Notes: generated from the sequence alone by a model not told the origin. A stretch of 37,770 nucleotides of DNA from Streptococcus panodentis (GCF_017884005.1 NZ_QFAY01000027.1:1-37770); one strand, 5' to 3'. Numbered from the stretch's first letter, positions 18,240-27,500 are shown. A program made the numbers and translations.

Positions 18240-18324
18240 CATACAAACAGAAATCATCATCTAGCTCTTCCGACTTTACAGTCTCAATGATGTCTTTTAA
18301 GGAATAGCTTTGGTTTTTCTTCAT
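18184..18324 (-). CDS. Short ORF (46 aa), DUF7716-like N-terminus, possibly truncated
   Basis: The ATG overlaps the TGA of the upstream GNAT gene (ATGA). The 46-residue product begins MKKNQSYSLKDIIETVKSEE and continues LDDDFCLYAKENGELNFQDS, ending LLPCW. The start recalls DUF7716-type proteins, which are about twice as long. The frame ends inside the 3' part of the convergent gene at 17550-18239, so it may be a truncated relic that still benefits from coupled translation. Confidence 0.5.
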   Translation of the reverse strand: MKKNQSYSLKDIIETVKSEELDDDFCLYAKENGELNFQDSYLLPCW

Positions 18325-19064
18325 TGGTCAAAACTGCCTTTCCATTCATAAGCCCGATAGGCTCCCAAGAGCTGGTAGCCCAGACTTTGTGCGACCTTCT
18401 TGGAAGCTTCATTATGCGCATCCCAGAGCGGGAAGACCGAGCGTTTTTGACTTTCCACAATCATGGCAGCGCCTAGAACTTTGGCCAGCCCCTGCCCTTG
18501 GCAGGCTGGTTTGGTGGCAATTTCAATCTCAACAGCCCCATGATAAGTCAGTCCTGTTGAGACGGCTGCGATGATCTCCTCCCCTAAGCAGAGTACAAAG
18601 CCAAAGCCGCCTGCAGCTTGAAAATGAGCAAAATCTGTAAAATCGCCTTGCAAATCATGGGACCAGCTCTCCTCGGCCAGCAGCGTGTAGCTATTCTCCT
18701 CAATCGGATAAAGCTGAACATCTGCTGGTAAGCTGCTCTGCCATTTCCCCAAGGTCTCTGCATCGAAGTCTGCTCTGTCCGCAAAGGCATAGCGGGTAAA
18801 CTGGTGCAGCTGGCTCTGGCTGTCCAGAAACTGCTGCCAGCTGGGCTCCTCGGAGATAATGATTTTATCCGCCAGACCGCTCTGGCTGCTGTAATTCTGC
18901 CAAAACTCCGGGTCCGCCTGACCAGCCGGAAAGAGGAAATTCCCCAGCTGGTAGAGGGCTGAAGTCTCAGCGGTATTCGTGAAAATCTGTCCAAGATCCG
19001 CTTGCAAACCATAGCGAACCATGTTTTTGGACCAAGAGTGAAAAAAAGTATGCTTTTTATTCAT
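18321..19064 (-). CDS. GNAT acetyltransferase (PF12746-type)
   Basis: This 247-aa two-part protein has an N-terminal half (about residues 1-140) without clear motifs and a C-terminal GNAT fold. The latter shows GEEIIAAVSTGLTYHGAVEIEI, with the acetyl-CoA loop ATKPACQGQGLAKVLGAA near 187-204 and NEASKKVAQSLGY near 220. The architecture fits the GNAT_acetyltran family common in streptococci; the substrate is unknown. It starts 2 bases after the GDPD stop and is followed with overlap by the short ORF, within the long minus-strand run from 21893. Confidence 0.88.
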   Translation of the reverse strand: MNKKHTFFHSWSKNMVRYGLQADLGQIFTNTAETSALYQLGNFLFPAGQADPEFWQNYSSQSGLADKIIISEEPSWQQFLDSQSQLHQFTRYAFADRADFDAETLGKWQSSLPADVQLYPIEENSYTLLAEESWSHDLQGDFTDFAHFQAAGGFGFVLCLGEEIIAAVSTGLTYHGAVEIEIATKPACQGQGLAKVLGAAMIVESQKRSVFPLWDAHNEASKKVAQSLGYQLLGAYRAYEWKGSFDQ

Positions 19065-19066
19065 GA

Positions 19067-20032
19067 TCAGTCTTCTTTCAGATGCAGCTCATTGATTTTA
19101 TTGGTCCAGATATAGCCCCCAAATTCCTTAGGGACCGATTCTAAGCTAGTAACATCATCAAAGCCCACCGATAAGTCAGCTCCTCCAGCTGTTAATTCGA
19201 CCCGAGTATTGACCGATTCCATTCTTTCCATAAATTTATAAGGCCACCCCCATAAGAATTTGGCGTATTTCAAAGGAATTCGCAGCTCAGCATTTTTCAT
19301 TTCCTCCGGAATGTAGCCTGTAAATCCCAGCAATTCATATTTGATAAGCGCCCGAATCATGCTTTCTTTGGATAAAAGCTTGAGGCTGCGGCTCTGACTG
19401 CGCAGCCAATTAACTCCTTCCTCACTTGCTCCGCAGACACTGAGTTTATCCAGCCTTTCAGGCGAGAGAGTTTTTAATTTTCGCCACAAAACTTGATAGG
19501 TTTCTAATTTCCCGTCTTTGACCTCAATCACAAACTCCTTATCAGGAAACCTTTCCAAGACTTCGTCCATGGTCGGCATCTGGCCGACTCCCCTGCCCCT
19601 AAAAGGGTAGCTTTTCCCGCCATCAGCCGTGTAGCCGTAGCCAATGTCCATCTTTTTCAACTGGTCCATGGTGTAATCCTGAATCTCGCCCTTGACTCCG
19701 CACTTGTATTCCAAAGTCGAGTCATGAAAAACCGCCAGCTGCTTGTCTTTGGACAATTTCACATCGAACTCCACGGCATCCGCTCCTAGGTCAAAAGCCG
19801 CCTGCATGGAAGGGAGGCTATTCTCAAGATAGGGATGCGCAGGCGGGTCAATCATGGCTGCTGTATTGCTGTCCCAGTCCGCTTTCGATTCATCGAAGGT
19901 CTGCGCCAGTCCTCGATGGGCTAGAATTTTATAATCCTGCCCCTCCCGATGAGAAAAGAGTCCTGTATTGTTCAGCCAGATCAGAAATAGCAGAGCGAGG
20001 CAAATCAGATATATTTTTTTGCGTTTAAACAT
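19067..20032 (-). CDS. Glycerophosphodiester phosphodiesterase, membrane-anchored
   Basis: This 321-aa GDPD-family enzyme hydrolyses glycerophosphodiesters (deacylated phospholipids or glycerophosphate polymers) to glycerol-3-phosphate. An N-terminal membrane helix (IYLICLALLFLIWLN) puts the catalytic domain outside. Catalytic features are AHRGLAQ (about 38-44, first His), LENSLPSMQAAFDLGADAVEFDVKLSKD (Glu/Asp metal ligands) and AVFHDST (second His). An IEVKDG strand follows near residue 170. It starts 9 bases after the SDR stop with AGGAAAA as ribosome site. The 37-residue segment after AHRG is longer than usual before LENS. Confidence 0.9.
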   Translation of the reverse strand: MFKRKKIYLICLALLFLIWLNNTGLFSHREGQDYKILAHRGLAQTFDESKADWDSNTAAMIDPPAHPYLENSLPSMQAAFDLGADAVEFDVKLSKDKQLAVFHDSTLEYKCGVKGEIQDYTMDQLKKMDIGYGYTADGGKSYPFRGRGVGQMPTMDEVLERFPDKEFVIEVKDGKLETYQVLWRKLKTLSPERLDKLSVCGASEEGVNWLRSQSRSLKLLSKESMIRALIKYELLGFTGYIPEEMKNAELRIPLKYAKFLWGWPYKFMERMESVNTRVELTAGGADLSVGFDDVTSLESVPKEFGGYIWTNKINELHLKED

Positions 20033-20041
20033 TATATTTTC

Positions 20042-20740
20042 CTACTTCAAACTCCAGCCGCCGTCAATCTTGAGTATCTCGCCCTGCATGGCGGCGGCCT
20101 TGCCGCTGGCCAGAAAGAGCGTGACATCCGCTACTTCCTGCGGGTTCAGCCAGCGCTTGATGGGGGTCTCCTCAGCCACCCAGTCTGCCAGGCCGCCCGG
20201 TTCAAAGTCTGCGGCCGTCATAGACGTCCTGACAGCACCCGGAGCCAGGCCAAAGACCTGAACTCCTTGCGCTGCATAGTCCAGTGCCAGCTGCTTGGTG
20301 AAGCCGGCCAGAGCATGCTTGGAAGCGGTATAGGCTGCGCCGCCCCCGCCGGCCATAAAGCTGGCAATGGAGCACATATTGATAATGATGCCGGCTTCTT
20401 TTTTCACCATTTTCTGCAGGTAAAAGCGGGTGATTTTCATAGCAGCCGTCAGATTGACCGCAAAGATCCGCTCCCAGTCGTCATCGCTGGTCTCGTGCAG
20501 GGACCGGTAATCATCCAGCATGCCGGCTGTATTGCAGAGAATATCGACCTCGGGCAGCCAGCTGAAAAGCGGGGTCAAATCCCCGGTTACATCCAGCTGC
20601 AGAAAGCGGAAATCTCCCGGAAGTTCAGGATTGTCCCCCTTATCCAGACCATAAACGCGCCAGCCATTTTCCAAAAAAGTCTGCGCCTGAGCCTGGCCGA
20701 TACCAGAGCTGGCCCCGGTCACCAAAACCGTCTTAGTCAT
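20042..20740 (-). CDS. Short-chain dehydrogenase/reductase (3-oxoacyl-ACP reductase-like)
   Basis: This 232-aa classical SDR uses NAD(P)H to reduce or oxidise a carbonyl or hydroxyl group. The cofactor motif is TGASSGIG (8-15). DIL-CNTAG (about 64-73) replaces the usual NNAG. Catalytic Ser is in MCSIASF, and Tyr/Lys are in YTASKHA near 148-154. The substrate is unknown. The start overlaps the end of the DUF2829 gene by 8 bases, and 9 bases separate the stop from the GDPD gene. Confidence 0.9.
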   Translation of the reverse strand: MTKTVLVTGASSGIGQAQAQTFLENGWRVYGLDKGDNPELPGDFRFLQLDVTGDLTPLFSWLPEVDILCNTAGMLDDYRSLHETSDDDWERIFAVNLTAAMKITRFYLQKMVKKEAGIIINMCSIASFMAGGGGAAYTASKHALAGFTKQLALDYAAQGVQVFGLAPGAVRTSMTAADFEPGGLADWVAEETPIKRWLNPQEVADVTLFLASGKAAAMQGEILKIDGGWSLK

Positions 20741-20969
20741 GGACTTCTACCCAGTCGTCAGCCAGCACATCGCAAGGCGTCGGACTCCACATGGAGAAGC
20801 CCTCCCCTTCGCCTGACACGTTGATAAGAAAGTACGGAGTCACATCAAGTGTCACTCCATTTTGTTCAATGCTGTCAAAAAGCTGGATGTAGTTCTCTGC
20901 ACCACCCCAACCAGTACGAACGTATTTTTTCTTGGCCTTGAGACCCGGTAAAATTTCTTCAAATGTCAT
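20733..20969 (-). CDS. DUF2829 / Tad2-like small protein
   Basis: This 78-aa protein has the DUF2829 pattern: MTFEEILPGLKAKKKYVRTG (FEE-L-GKK-R-GW), YIQLFDS, TPYFLINV, SMWSPTPCDVLADDWVEV (W-P-DVLA-DW). The same domain forms Thoeris anti-defence protein 2 (Tad2), a phage sponge for cyclic ADP-ribose-type signals, and is common in phages. I chose the ATG at 20969 because AAGGAG stands 7 bases upstream; the longer open frame to 21029 overlaps the previous gene. Here it lies in an ordinary chromosomal operon between a GNAT gene and an SDR gene, so a host role is as likely as an anti-defence one. Confidence 0.78.
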   Translation of the reverse strand: MTFEEILPGLKAKKKYVRTGWGGAENYIQLFDSIEQNGVTLDVTPYFLINVSGEGEGFSMWSPTPCDVLADDWVEVHD

Positions 20970-20985
20970 GGTTTGCTCCTTTCGT

Positions 20986-21444
20986 TTAGAGATCCTTCTC
21001 CATCTCCACAAAGAGATGAATATCGCCATTGCTTTCCTTGGGAACGCGCCTCACTGCTGCAAAGCCCAGATTGAGATACAGCTTCTGGGCTCGCTGGTTA
21101 AAGTCAGCGACAGATAGAGTCAGTTTTTGGACGGAAAAATTCTCACGCGCAAAATCTAGGATTCCCTCTAAAAAGGCAGCACCCTGCCCTTGCCCGCAAT
21201 GCTCTGGTTTGAGTCCCAGGCCTAATTCCAGGCTGCCTTCCCCACTGGGGATCAGACAGAAAAAGCCATAGAGAGCACCGTCTTTCAGAACCTGATAGTA
21301 ATGGCCGCCCCGCTTCTCTGGTGATAGGATTTCTTCGTAGTCTTCCGGGTCATTTTTCATATCGTAAAAGTCATAGGGTTCAGGATAATGCCAGTCATTG
21401 GCAATTTCCAAAGCATGGCTCTGACTAAGTAGTTCGATGTTCAT
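20986..21444 (-). CDS. GNAT family N-acetyltransferase
   Basis: This 152-aa GNAT begins MNIELLSQSHALEIANDWHY, and its acetyl-CoA site LELGLGLKPEHCGQGQGAAF is followed by LSVADFNQRAQKLYLNLGF. These small proteins often act on ribosomal proteins or polyamines; the substrate is unknown. The frame is open from TTG 21459, but the ATG at 21444 directly follows AAGGGGGAAAG and is preferred. It starts 11 bases after the stop of the preceding GNAT gene. Confidence 0.88.
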   Translation of the reverse strand: MNIELLSQSHALEIANDWHYPEPYDFYDMKNDPEDYEEILSPEKRGGHYYQVLKDGALYGFFCLIPSGEGSLELGLGLKPEHCGQGQGAAFLEGILDFARENFSVQKLTLSVADFNQRAQKLYLNLGFAAVRRVPKESNGDIHLFVEMEKDL

Positions 21445-21455
21445 TCTTTCCCCCT

Positions 21456-21893
21456 TCAAAAATTCCAGTAAAATCGTTTCTGGTCATCTTTTTCCAAACA
21501 GCCCAGCGAGCGGTAAAAATCATGGGCTTCGGTTCGTGAGATGCCCGAATTGATTCGAATGCCTGTGTAGCCAGCAGCTACCCCCTGCTCACGGAGCGCC
21601 TGCATCAAAGCTCTGCCATATCCCTGCCCTTGAACTTTCGCATCAACAGCCAGCGCCAAAAGATTGAGCAGGGGCGGGAAATAAAGACAGTCGTAGCTGG
21701 CCGCATGAGCATAGCCTATGACTTGACCGTCATCCGTCTCAGCCGCTAACAGCAGGTGCCGGCTGTCCGGCAAAAGACGCTCCAGCTGAGCTCTTGTCGC
21801 CTCAAGATTGAAATCATAGCCCAGCACCTCCGCATTAATCTGCTGGATAGCTGCCGCATCAGTCAGCCTCACTGTACGAATCATCTGTTCCAC
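21456..21893 (-). CDS. GNAT family N-acetyltransferase
   Basis: This 145-aa GNAT has a clear acetyl-CoA loop, LALAVDAKVQGQGYGRALMQ, and a C-terminal GISRTEAHDFYRSLG motif. It resembles the AAC(6')/aminoglycoside-type small GNATs only at fold level; no drug substrate should be inferred. It leads the minus-strand run that ends with the ORF at 18184. A TATAAT at 21910-21915 and GAGGTGG before the ATG imply a very short leader. This upstream stretch is duplicated in front of the fic gene. Confidence 0.88.
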   Translation of the reverse strand: MEQMIRTVRLTDAAAIQQINAEVLGYDFNLEATRAQLERLLPDSRHLLLAAETDDGQVIGYAHAASYDCLYFPPLLNLLALAVDAKVQGQGYGRALMQALREQGVAAGYTGIRINSGISRTEAHDFYRSLGCLEKDDQKRFYWNF

Positions 21894-22055
21894 CTCATTT
21901 CTGCCTATTATTATAACAGATATGTCAAAAAAAGAGGCCGAGACAGACTCACTTGTTTTATATCTGCTGTTGGAAAATCTATGCTGCCCACTTCTAACAG
22001 CCTATCAGACTTGACCAAGGCCAGAAACTGCCTCTCTATAACTGACATTGTTTTA
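21893..22055. repeat. Diverged direct repeat, left copy (flanks fic)
   Basis: It matches 22793-22985. Both begin with CCTCATTTCTGCCTATTATT and continue through TATAACAGATATG and poly-A. They share AAAATCTATG, then GCC(T/A)-type CACTTCT(A/G)AC(A/G)GCCT, CAGACTTGAC and AAACTGC. This copy carries GAGGCCGAGACAGACTC (21935-21951), a head like that of the modular repeat. The other copy has the terminator instead. No gene is recognised in 21894-22111. Confidence 0.7.
21910..21915 (-). promoter_or_regulatory. -10 element before the GNAT-led operon
   Basis: TATAAT on the minus strand, 17 bases before the ATG at 21893, inside the repeat shared with the fic upstream region. The -35 match at normal spacing is poor. 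Confidence 0.5.
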
Positions 22056-22111
22056 CTCTTATCCCTTGTCGGCTGTAATCTTCTTTGGCTGCATAAGCGA
22101 TATAAAGTCTG

Positions 22112-22783
22112 CTAGGCAAACTGCTCCATCCTTTCCCTCTCCCTATCCAAGGACTGCTTGAGCAAGGCAGCTAATTCCTTGGTATTCTGCTCAGCCAGCA
22201 GTTCCATATACTGAGCCCTGTCATCCTTGCTGATAATGACTGGAGCTTTCAGATACTGCATAGCCAGATACATCAGCAGCAGACGGCCAGTCCGGCCATT
22301 GCCATCACTAAAAGGATGAATGCGCTCAAACTGGATATGCGTATCAGCCAGAATTTCCAATACCGCCTCCTCGCTGGCTGCCTCTTTCAGTCTGTAAACA
22401 GCATTATCTATCCATTGAACCATCAAAAAGGGCGTTTCCTCTGGTGCAGCCGTCTTAAACTCAGCCCCTATGATGGCATTTTGCACTGTTTTAAAACGCC
22501 CTCTGTCATGCTGCAGGCGGTCCGTCAATAGCGCGTGAAAACCTTGCACCAACCCCACAGTCAAGGGAGCGTTATTAGCCAAGCTATCCAGCAACAAAGA
22601 AAAGGCCTGTTTGTGATTTTCTATCTCATAGAACTCCCTGATACTCTTATGCTTCCCGGGTAGTGTGTTTTCCAAGATGATACTGACCGTTTCAGGAAGA
22701 GATATAGTGTTGCCCTCAATCCCGCTGGAGTGATAAGCTATGCGAACTAAGACATCATCTAAATAATCTTGTTTGTAAATCAT
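22112..22783 (-). CDS. Fic family protein (class II, N-terminal inhibitory motif)
   Basis: This 223-aa Fic-domain enzyme probably AMPylates a protein target. The complete catalytic motif HPFSDGNGRTGR is present (near residues 156-167), with the essential His and the phosphate-binding loop. Near residues 18-24 the sequence SSGIEGN fits the inhibitory (S/T)xxxE(G/N) helix placed N-terminal to the Fic core, meaning class II with intramolecular autoinhibition. A separate antitoxin is therefore not required, and none is seen. The gene lies alone between two copies of a direct repeat, next to the restriction-modification-like operon. GAGGAG precedes the ATG. Confidence 0.92.
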   Translation of the reverse strand: MIYKQDYLDDVLVRIAYHSSGIEGNTISLPETVSIILENTLPGKHKSIREFYEIENHKQAFSLLLDSLANNAPLTVGLVQGFHALLTDRLQHDRGRFKTVQNAIIGAEFKTAAPEETPFLMVQWIDNAVYRLKEAASEEAVLEILADTHIQFERIHPFSDGNGRTGRLLLMYLAMQYLKAPVIISKDDRAQYMELLAEQNTKELAALLKQSLDRERERMEQFA

Positions 22784-22809
22784 TCACCTACTCCTCATTT
22801 CTGCCTATT

Positions 22810-22815
22810 ATTATA
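22810..22815 (-). promoter_or_regulatory. -10 element before fic
   Basis: TATAAT on the minus strand, 27 bases before the fic ATG, in the duplicated segment. The -35 match is poor. Confidence 0.5.
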
Positions 22816-22825
22816 ACAGATATGG

Positions 22826-22855
22826 CCAAAAAAGAAACCCTTGTAGGGTCTCTTA
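22826..22855 (-). terminator. Terminator of the defence-like operon; 26-bp repeat, left copy
   Basis: On the minus strand AGACCC, a short loop and GGGTTTCT form a hairpin followed by TTTTTT. The stretch 22828-22853 is identical over 26 bases to 29813-29838 on the other side of the operon, in the same orientation. Confidence 0.75.
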
Positions 22856-23022
22856 GTTAATTTTATATGTATGCTATCTAAAAATCTATGAGGCCACTTA
22901 CTCTGGTAAGCTTTATCCGCCACTTCTGACGGCCTCCCAGACTTGACGAAAGCAAAAACTGCTACAATATCACTATTGTAAATTATTCACTTGGCCATTC
23001 CCCTCTTACAGTCCCGAAAAAA

Positions 23023-24444
23023 TTAGAATACTTTTTTATTGATTTCAGAGCTGTTATTTTTCCCAGCTCTGCCATCACTAGGTGTTTTTGCCATGACAAT
23101 GGCATAGCGATTATCATCGAAATAGGTTAATTTATAGTGCTTGGCATCATCAGAAATAGTAAATCCAAGCTGTTTCAAATCTTGCTTCAACTTAGCATTT
23201 AGGCCGTTATAACTATTCAGTAGTCGCTTAACTTCAGTCCTCTTTTGGCTAAAGATATCCTCAAAGCTATTCTGCTGGATAATGTCCTGAATAATATGTT
23301 TTTTACGAGTTCCATCTGGAATAGTGGATAAAGCGTCTGATAAAACAGCTAAAACAAACTCTTTCTTCTCATTTTTGAAAAATTCTCTTTCAGCCCCACT
23401 TGATAAAAAGCCATCCTCATTCCCCTGCTTAGTATTAAAAGCGTCCCGATAATAAGTTAACTCTGCCTCCAATTCCGAAAGTTTATGAGTCAAGCGGTCA
23501 TTTTCTTCTGTCAGAGCATCCATGTCACCGCTAACGCTATCTAAAAGCTCATCTGTCACTTCTTTAGTTCTTTCAGCTTCTGTTCGTTTTGCTTTCTGAC
23601 TTTCAAAACGATCTCGAAGTAAGGAAGCTGATACACCATCCCAGGTATATAATGGATCAATCGTTTGCTGATTGGTAAAATGAACAATGTCTCTCACAAC
23701 TCCTTGTCTCACCACCTCTGGATCAAAGTGTTTAAGAACTTTAATACTTCTGTTCGGAATCATGTCCGTTTGATAGTAAAGACCAATATTCCCGTTGTAT
23801 TCATTTTTATCCTCACAAAGAGTACGAATTATACTATTTGAACTAACGTCCTCCTGGACAAAAACATGAGCAACACCTTTAAGAGCATACGATAATTTAT
23901 CAACATCGACTGGAGTCTGATTTGAAAATTTTCTCGAAACATAGACTACAGGTAAATCGTATGACTTGATGCCATTAATAACATCAGCCAGCAAACAGTA
24001 ATTTTCCCTATTTATCACATAAGGATCCATGATTACCGGAAGGTTATTGTCATCTAAAACATATCCCTTTTCAATCAATGTCTTAATAAATAAGGGGGTA
24101 GCAAATGACGGTTCTATAGCAATCGCATCCTCGGTAAAGCTTCTGTCTAGCCTAATTGACATCTTGAATTCTTTAAAATTCATGATGTAATCCGTATTCC
24201 AAATGACACCATCATTCAATTTTTTAACATATCGAACCGCAAGAATATCCTCATTGCGGTACTCCTTAAATTCGAGAGAGACCGTTTCATTGCCAAACTT
24301 TTGATTGTAAGAACCATCCCAATTCAAATCAGGAATGACATTATCCCCATGAGGACTACCTTGATTCCATTCAATAACAAGTTTTAAGAAATCATCCCTA
24401 GTCAATGATTTGTCTATCTTTAAAATCGTAGAAAACAGTAACAT
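23023..24444 (-). CDS. Unknown 473-aa protein of the defence-like operon
   Basis: I cannot name this family. Visible parts are an N-terminal half (1-275) that looks like one or two mixed alpha/beta domains, with IKLVIEWNQGSPH-like LVIEWNQGSPHGDNVIPDL (22-40), TDYIMNF, DLPVVYVSR (163-171) and LKGVAHVFVQED (188-199). A charged coiled coil follows (about 275-335). A compact C-terminal module (about 352-473) contains TRKKHIIQDIIQ and DDAKHYKLTYFDDNRY, ending TPSDGRAGKN. The last part, a Gly-Phe strand then a conserved-looking His and an Arg-Tyr strand, resembles small HicA-like (dsRBD-fold) domains; this is a tentative fold guess. There is no helicase, methylase or PD-(D/E)XK motif. It follows the 1475-aa gene by 119 bases, with AAAGGA before the ATG. 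It may be an effector, regulator or specificity factor. Confidence 0.85.
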   Translation of the reverse strand: MLLFSTILKIDKSLTRDDFLKLVIEWNQGSPHGDNVIPDLNWDGSYNQKFGNETVSLEFKEYRNEDILAVRYVKKLNDGVIWNTDYIMNFKEFKMSIRLDRSFTEDAIAIEPSFATPLFIKTLIEKGYVLDDNNLPVIMDPYVINRENYCLLADVINGIKSYDLPVVYVSRKFSNQTPVDVDKLSYALKGVAHVFVQEDVSSNSIIRTLCEDKNEYNGNIGLYYQTDMIPNRSIKVLKHFDPEVVRQGVVRDIVHFTNQQTIDPLYTWDGVSASLLRDRFESQKAKRTEAERTKEVTDELLDSVSGDMDALTEENDRLTHKLSELEAELTYYRDAFNTKQGNEDGFLSSGAEREFFKNEKKEFVLAVLSDALSTIPDGTRKKHIIQDIIQQNSFEDIFSQKRTEVKRLLNSYNGLNAKLKQDLKQLGFTISDDAKHYKLTYFDDNRYAIVMAKTPSDGRAGKNNSSEINKKVF

Positions 24445-24563
24445 TTATTTTCCTTTCGAAATATTACATTAGAATAAAAGTGTAGAAATTAGCGATTAGA
24501 AATACTTTCAGATCTCTCCCATCATTAAATAATATCGTTTAAATAAAATTCAACTATCACGAT

Positions 24564-27500
24564 TTATTCCATCTCTTTCACTTTTTCCTCAATAAATGCA
24601 ATCTCATCATTATCCAATCCATATTTTTGGTACAGCTGTTGGTCAATATCTGCAACTGATTGTGACCAGTCTATATCAGAATTTTCGGTAAAATCTTGAA
24701 GAGGGACATATGCCCAGTTGTTTGGTGCATTATGCTGTGTTGTTTTTAAAATACCCAAAAGAGATCTTAAAAATTTTGTTTTTATATATTGAAGAAGATT
24801 CTTTGCTTCAATCTCACTATTAAATTGACCAATACTGATAAAAGTTGGTGTACATGACTCATACGGATATGCAACTACAGGGGTACTTAGCACTTCTCCA
24901 TAATCTCCATTTCCATTTGATTCTGGAACAAAAACTTTGTATTTATCTATATTATTATTAAACTGGTATCGAGGGGTTAAATAAGATTTCTCGATATATT
25001 TGTATGTACGTTTTCCATTCTCCAAACCGAGTAATCTATAATATTTTTCTTCAGATTCAGTTACATTATCATAAAAATAATTCTTTAGAGTGTCAAAAGA
25101 TGATGACTTAAGTTCGTATTCTTCATTAGGAGATAATTTAGTAGCATTAGGATGTCTTTTCTGGATATTTTTTAATAAAATATCCTTAGTATTAGGGTAC
25201 TTATTCAGAAACATATCATTAAATTTTAAATCAGAACGCCCTCCAAACATTATTGATGGGAAATTACTAGCTGAATCTTTTGTAAAATGACTTGCTAATT
25301 TTCTCAAATTTTCATCTGGGATAAAATCATTAATAGCTCCAAACACTTTGGTACTATCCCTGTAGACAACAACCACCCCACCTTTAATTTCTGTATTCGG
25401 AAAGACAGCTTTTGAGTCTGAAGTATAATAAACAACGTTTATATGTTCATCTAATAACATTTTTTTGTTCCAATCTCTAGAAGTCAAACCTGTATTGAAC
25501 AAAAATCTAGCAGGTGATATTAAAATGAATTTATCAGATATTTCTTTTGCTATATCATAGAAGAATGGATAGATAGCACCTTGTCTATTGTTTACACTTG
25601 TTGAGTCTTGATACGGCGGATTGCCAATCACTACATCAAATTTCACTTGCTTAAAGGCCTCCTCTACTTGTTTTTTTCCTTCCTCGATACTCTTTTTGAG
25701 AGTATCCGAAAAGTTTTCAATGTAAGCTACATTGGTCTTGTAATTTTTATAGCCAGCTAAGGTGCGGTCGGTAATAGTCTTGGCCATTGGAGTTTTAGCG
25801 ATGGCATAGATATTATTTTCCAAGATACTACGGTAGACTTGTTCCGCATCAAAATGATTGTCATCATTCTTCTGCACATACTGGTAATAGAGACTCATAG
25901 CTGCATGCAGGGGGTAGAGACCGGTCTTGGCATTGATATCGATAATCTTGCTTTCTGAATGATAAATACTATCTGTCACATCTCTTTCCACCCAGTGAAG
26001 GTTTGGTTTTGCTCCATCTGTCATAGACTCAAAGTCATCATCGTAGAAGTTAAGCCCGCCAATCCCTTTAGAAATCTGCATATTGACTACACGCCATGGT
26101 GTCAGAACTGTTTCTTTATCAGGATTTTTAAAGCTTCCAAATAAAGTTGCAATTTCTTCTGCCCGCTGGATAAAGTCAAGGCTGTCAAATGACTTGGCAC
26201 GTTGACGGATAATCCGTCCTGCTTCGATAAAGACCTCAGCATCATAATACTTGGTAATCTCTTTGAACATACCCTTTGTAAATCCTTTGGGCATAAATTC
26301 TTTCCATGATTCATCATCTACTTCATTGATAAAGTCTTGGATGGTGATATCTTTACTCAAATCCACATCCATTCCATAAATCATCATTGGAATGCGGATA
26401 GACACTCCCCGTAGGATAGAAATCATGTTTTTTTGCTGCTTACGAGCTTCTTTTAACTTCTCAATAGCTTCTTTTTCTTCCGGAGTCCGCTCACGAGCTT
26501 TCTTTTTCTTGGCACGCTCCGCCTTATCATACTCTTCATTTGTCAGTCCGCTGTCAGTAATAGTAACCGTAGCAGATGTCCTTTGCCTTTGTGTCTTACC
26601 CACGATGCTATTAATCTTGTCAAACATGGTCGCATCATCTGCTGTCAGTGTCAAAAGATTATCATTATAAAGACTGTCATCTTCAAATCCTGAACGAACA
26701 GCTTTTTCAGCATAAACCTTCTTAATCTGCGTCAACATCCGGTCTACGTTAAAAGACTCCATGCCATTATCACCTTTACCCAAAATCGGTAAAAAGTTGA
26801 GCAGATTTGTCATGGCTTGCTTTTGCTGCTGGGTATTTTTCTTGCCGACTCCGGAGTTGATTTGCGCACTCTCAGCCATAACAGTCAGAGCACGGTCAGG
26901 GGCAAAGTCAAAGATATAGCAGCGTTCCTTCATCCCCAATTTTTCATGTGAAAATGGAGTCTGCGCACGAAAGGCAGCCTGAAGGTAATTCATAGCACTG
27001 TTGGTATTGGATAAGAACATAATGGCTGTCCATTCTGGCACATTGACCCCTGTTGTTAGGCGACGGACAGTCAGCGTAATGGTCTTAGTTTGAGAAGGAT
27101 TATCCGTAATTGCTTGCCGAACCTTTGCTAAGTCATCGCCTGAATTATCAATAACTGAATCCGTTTTATCATTTTGGACAACATTGACAATTTCATAATC
27201 TATACCAAATACAGGGTGCTCTTTCAAAAGTTTTTCAAAGGCGTTAGCTTCTTTTACGCCCGGCATGAGCCAAAGGGTATGGCGCAGTTCTTCACGATAC
27301 GCTCGTGTCGAGAATGGGTAATTGGTCTCGCTGCTGGGATTGGTAATATGATCAAGGAATCGGCGAACATCTTCCTTGTAAAATAAATCCCCACTATCAT
27401 TCACTCTGAAAAATTCACGGAAATTAAATGACTTATTTTCATCACTGAATTTCTCTTTATTTTTCATTTCAAAGGTATACATCAAGACTTCTGGAAGCAC

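Larger units (their letters stand above)
22793..22985. repeat. Diverged direct repeat, right copy (flanks fic)
   Basis: Partner of 21893-22055; the starts are exactly 900 bases apart. The first 30 bases are nearly identical, then similarity drops and returns around AAAATCTATG and CAGACTTGAC. It holds the -10 of fic and the terminator of the 23023 gene. Confidence 0.7.

Noticed and set aside
22112..22783. Fic as toxin of a two-gene toxin-antitoxin module
   Set aside because: No small antitoxin gene is next to it, and an inhibitory motif (SSGIEGN) is already in the same protein.
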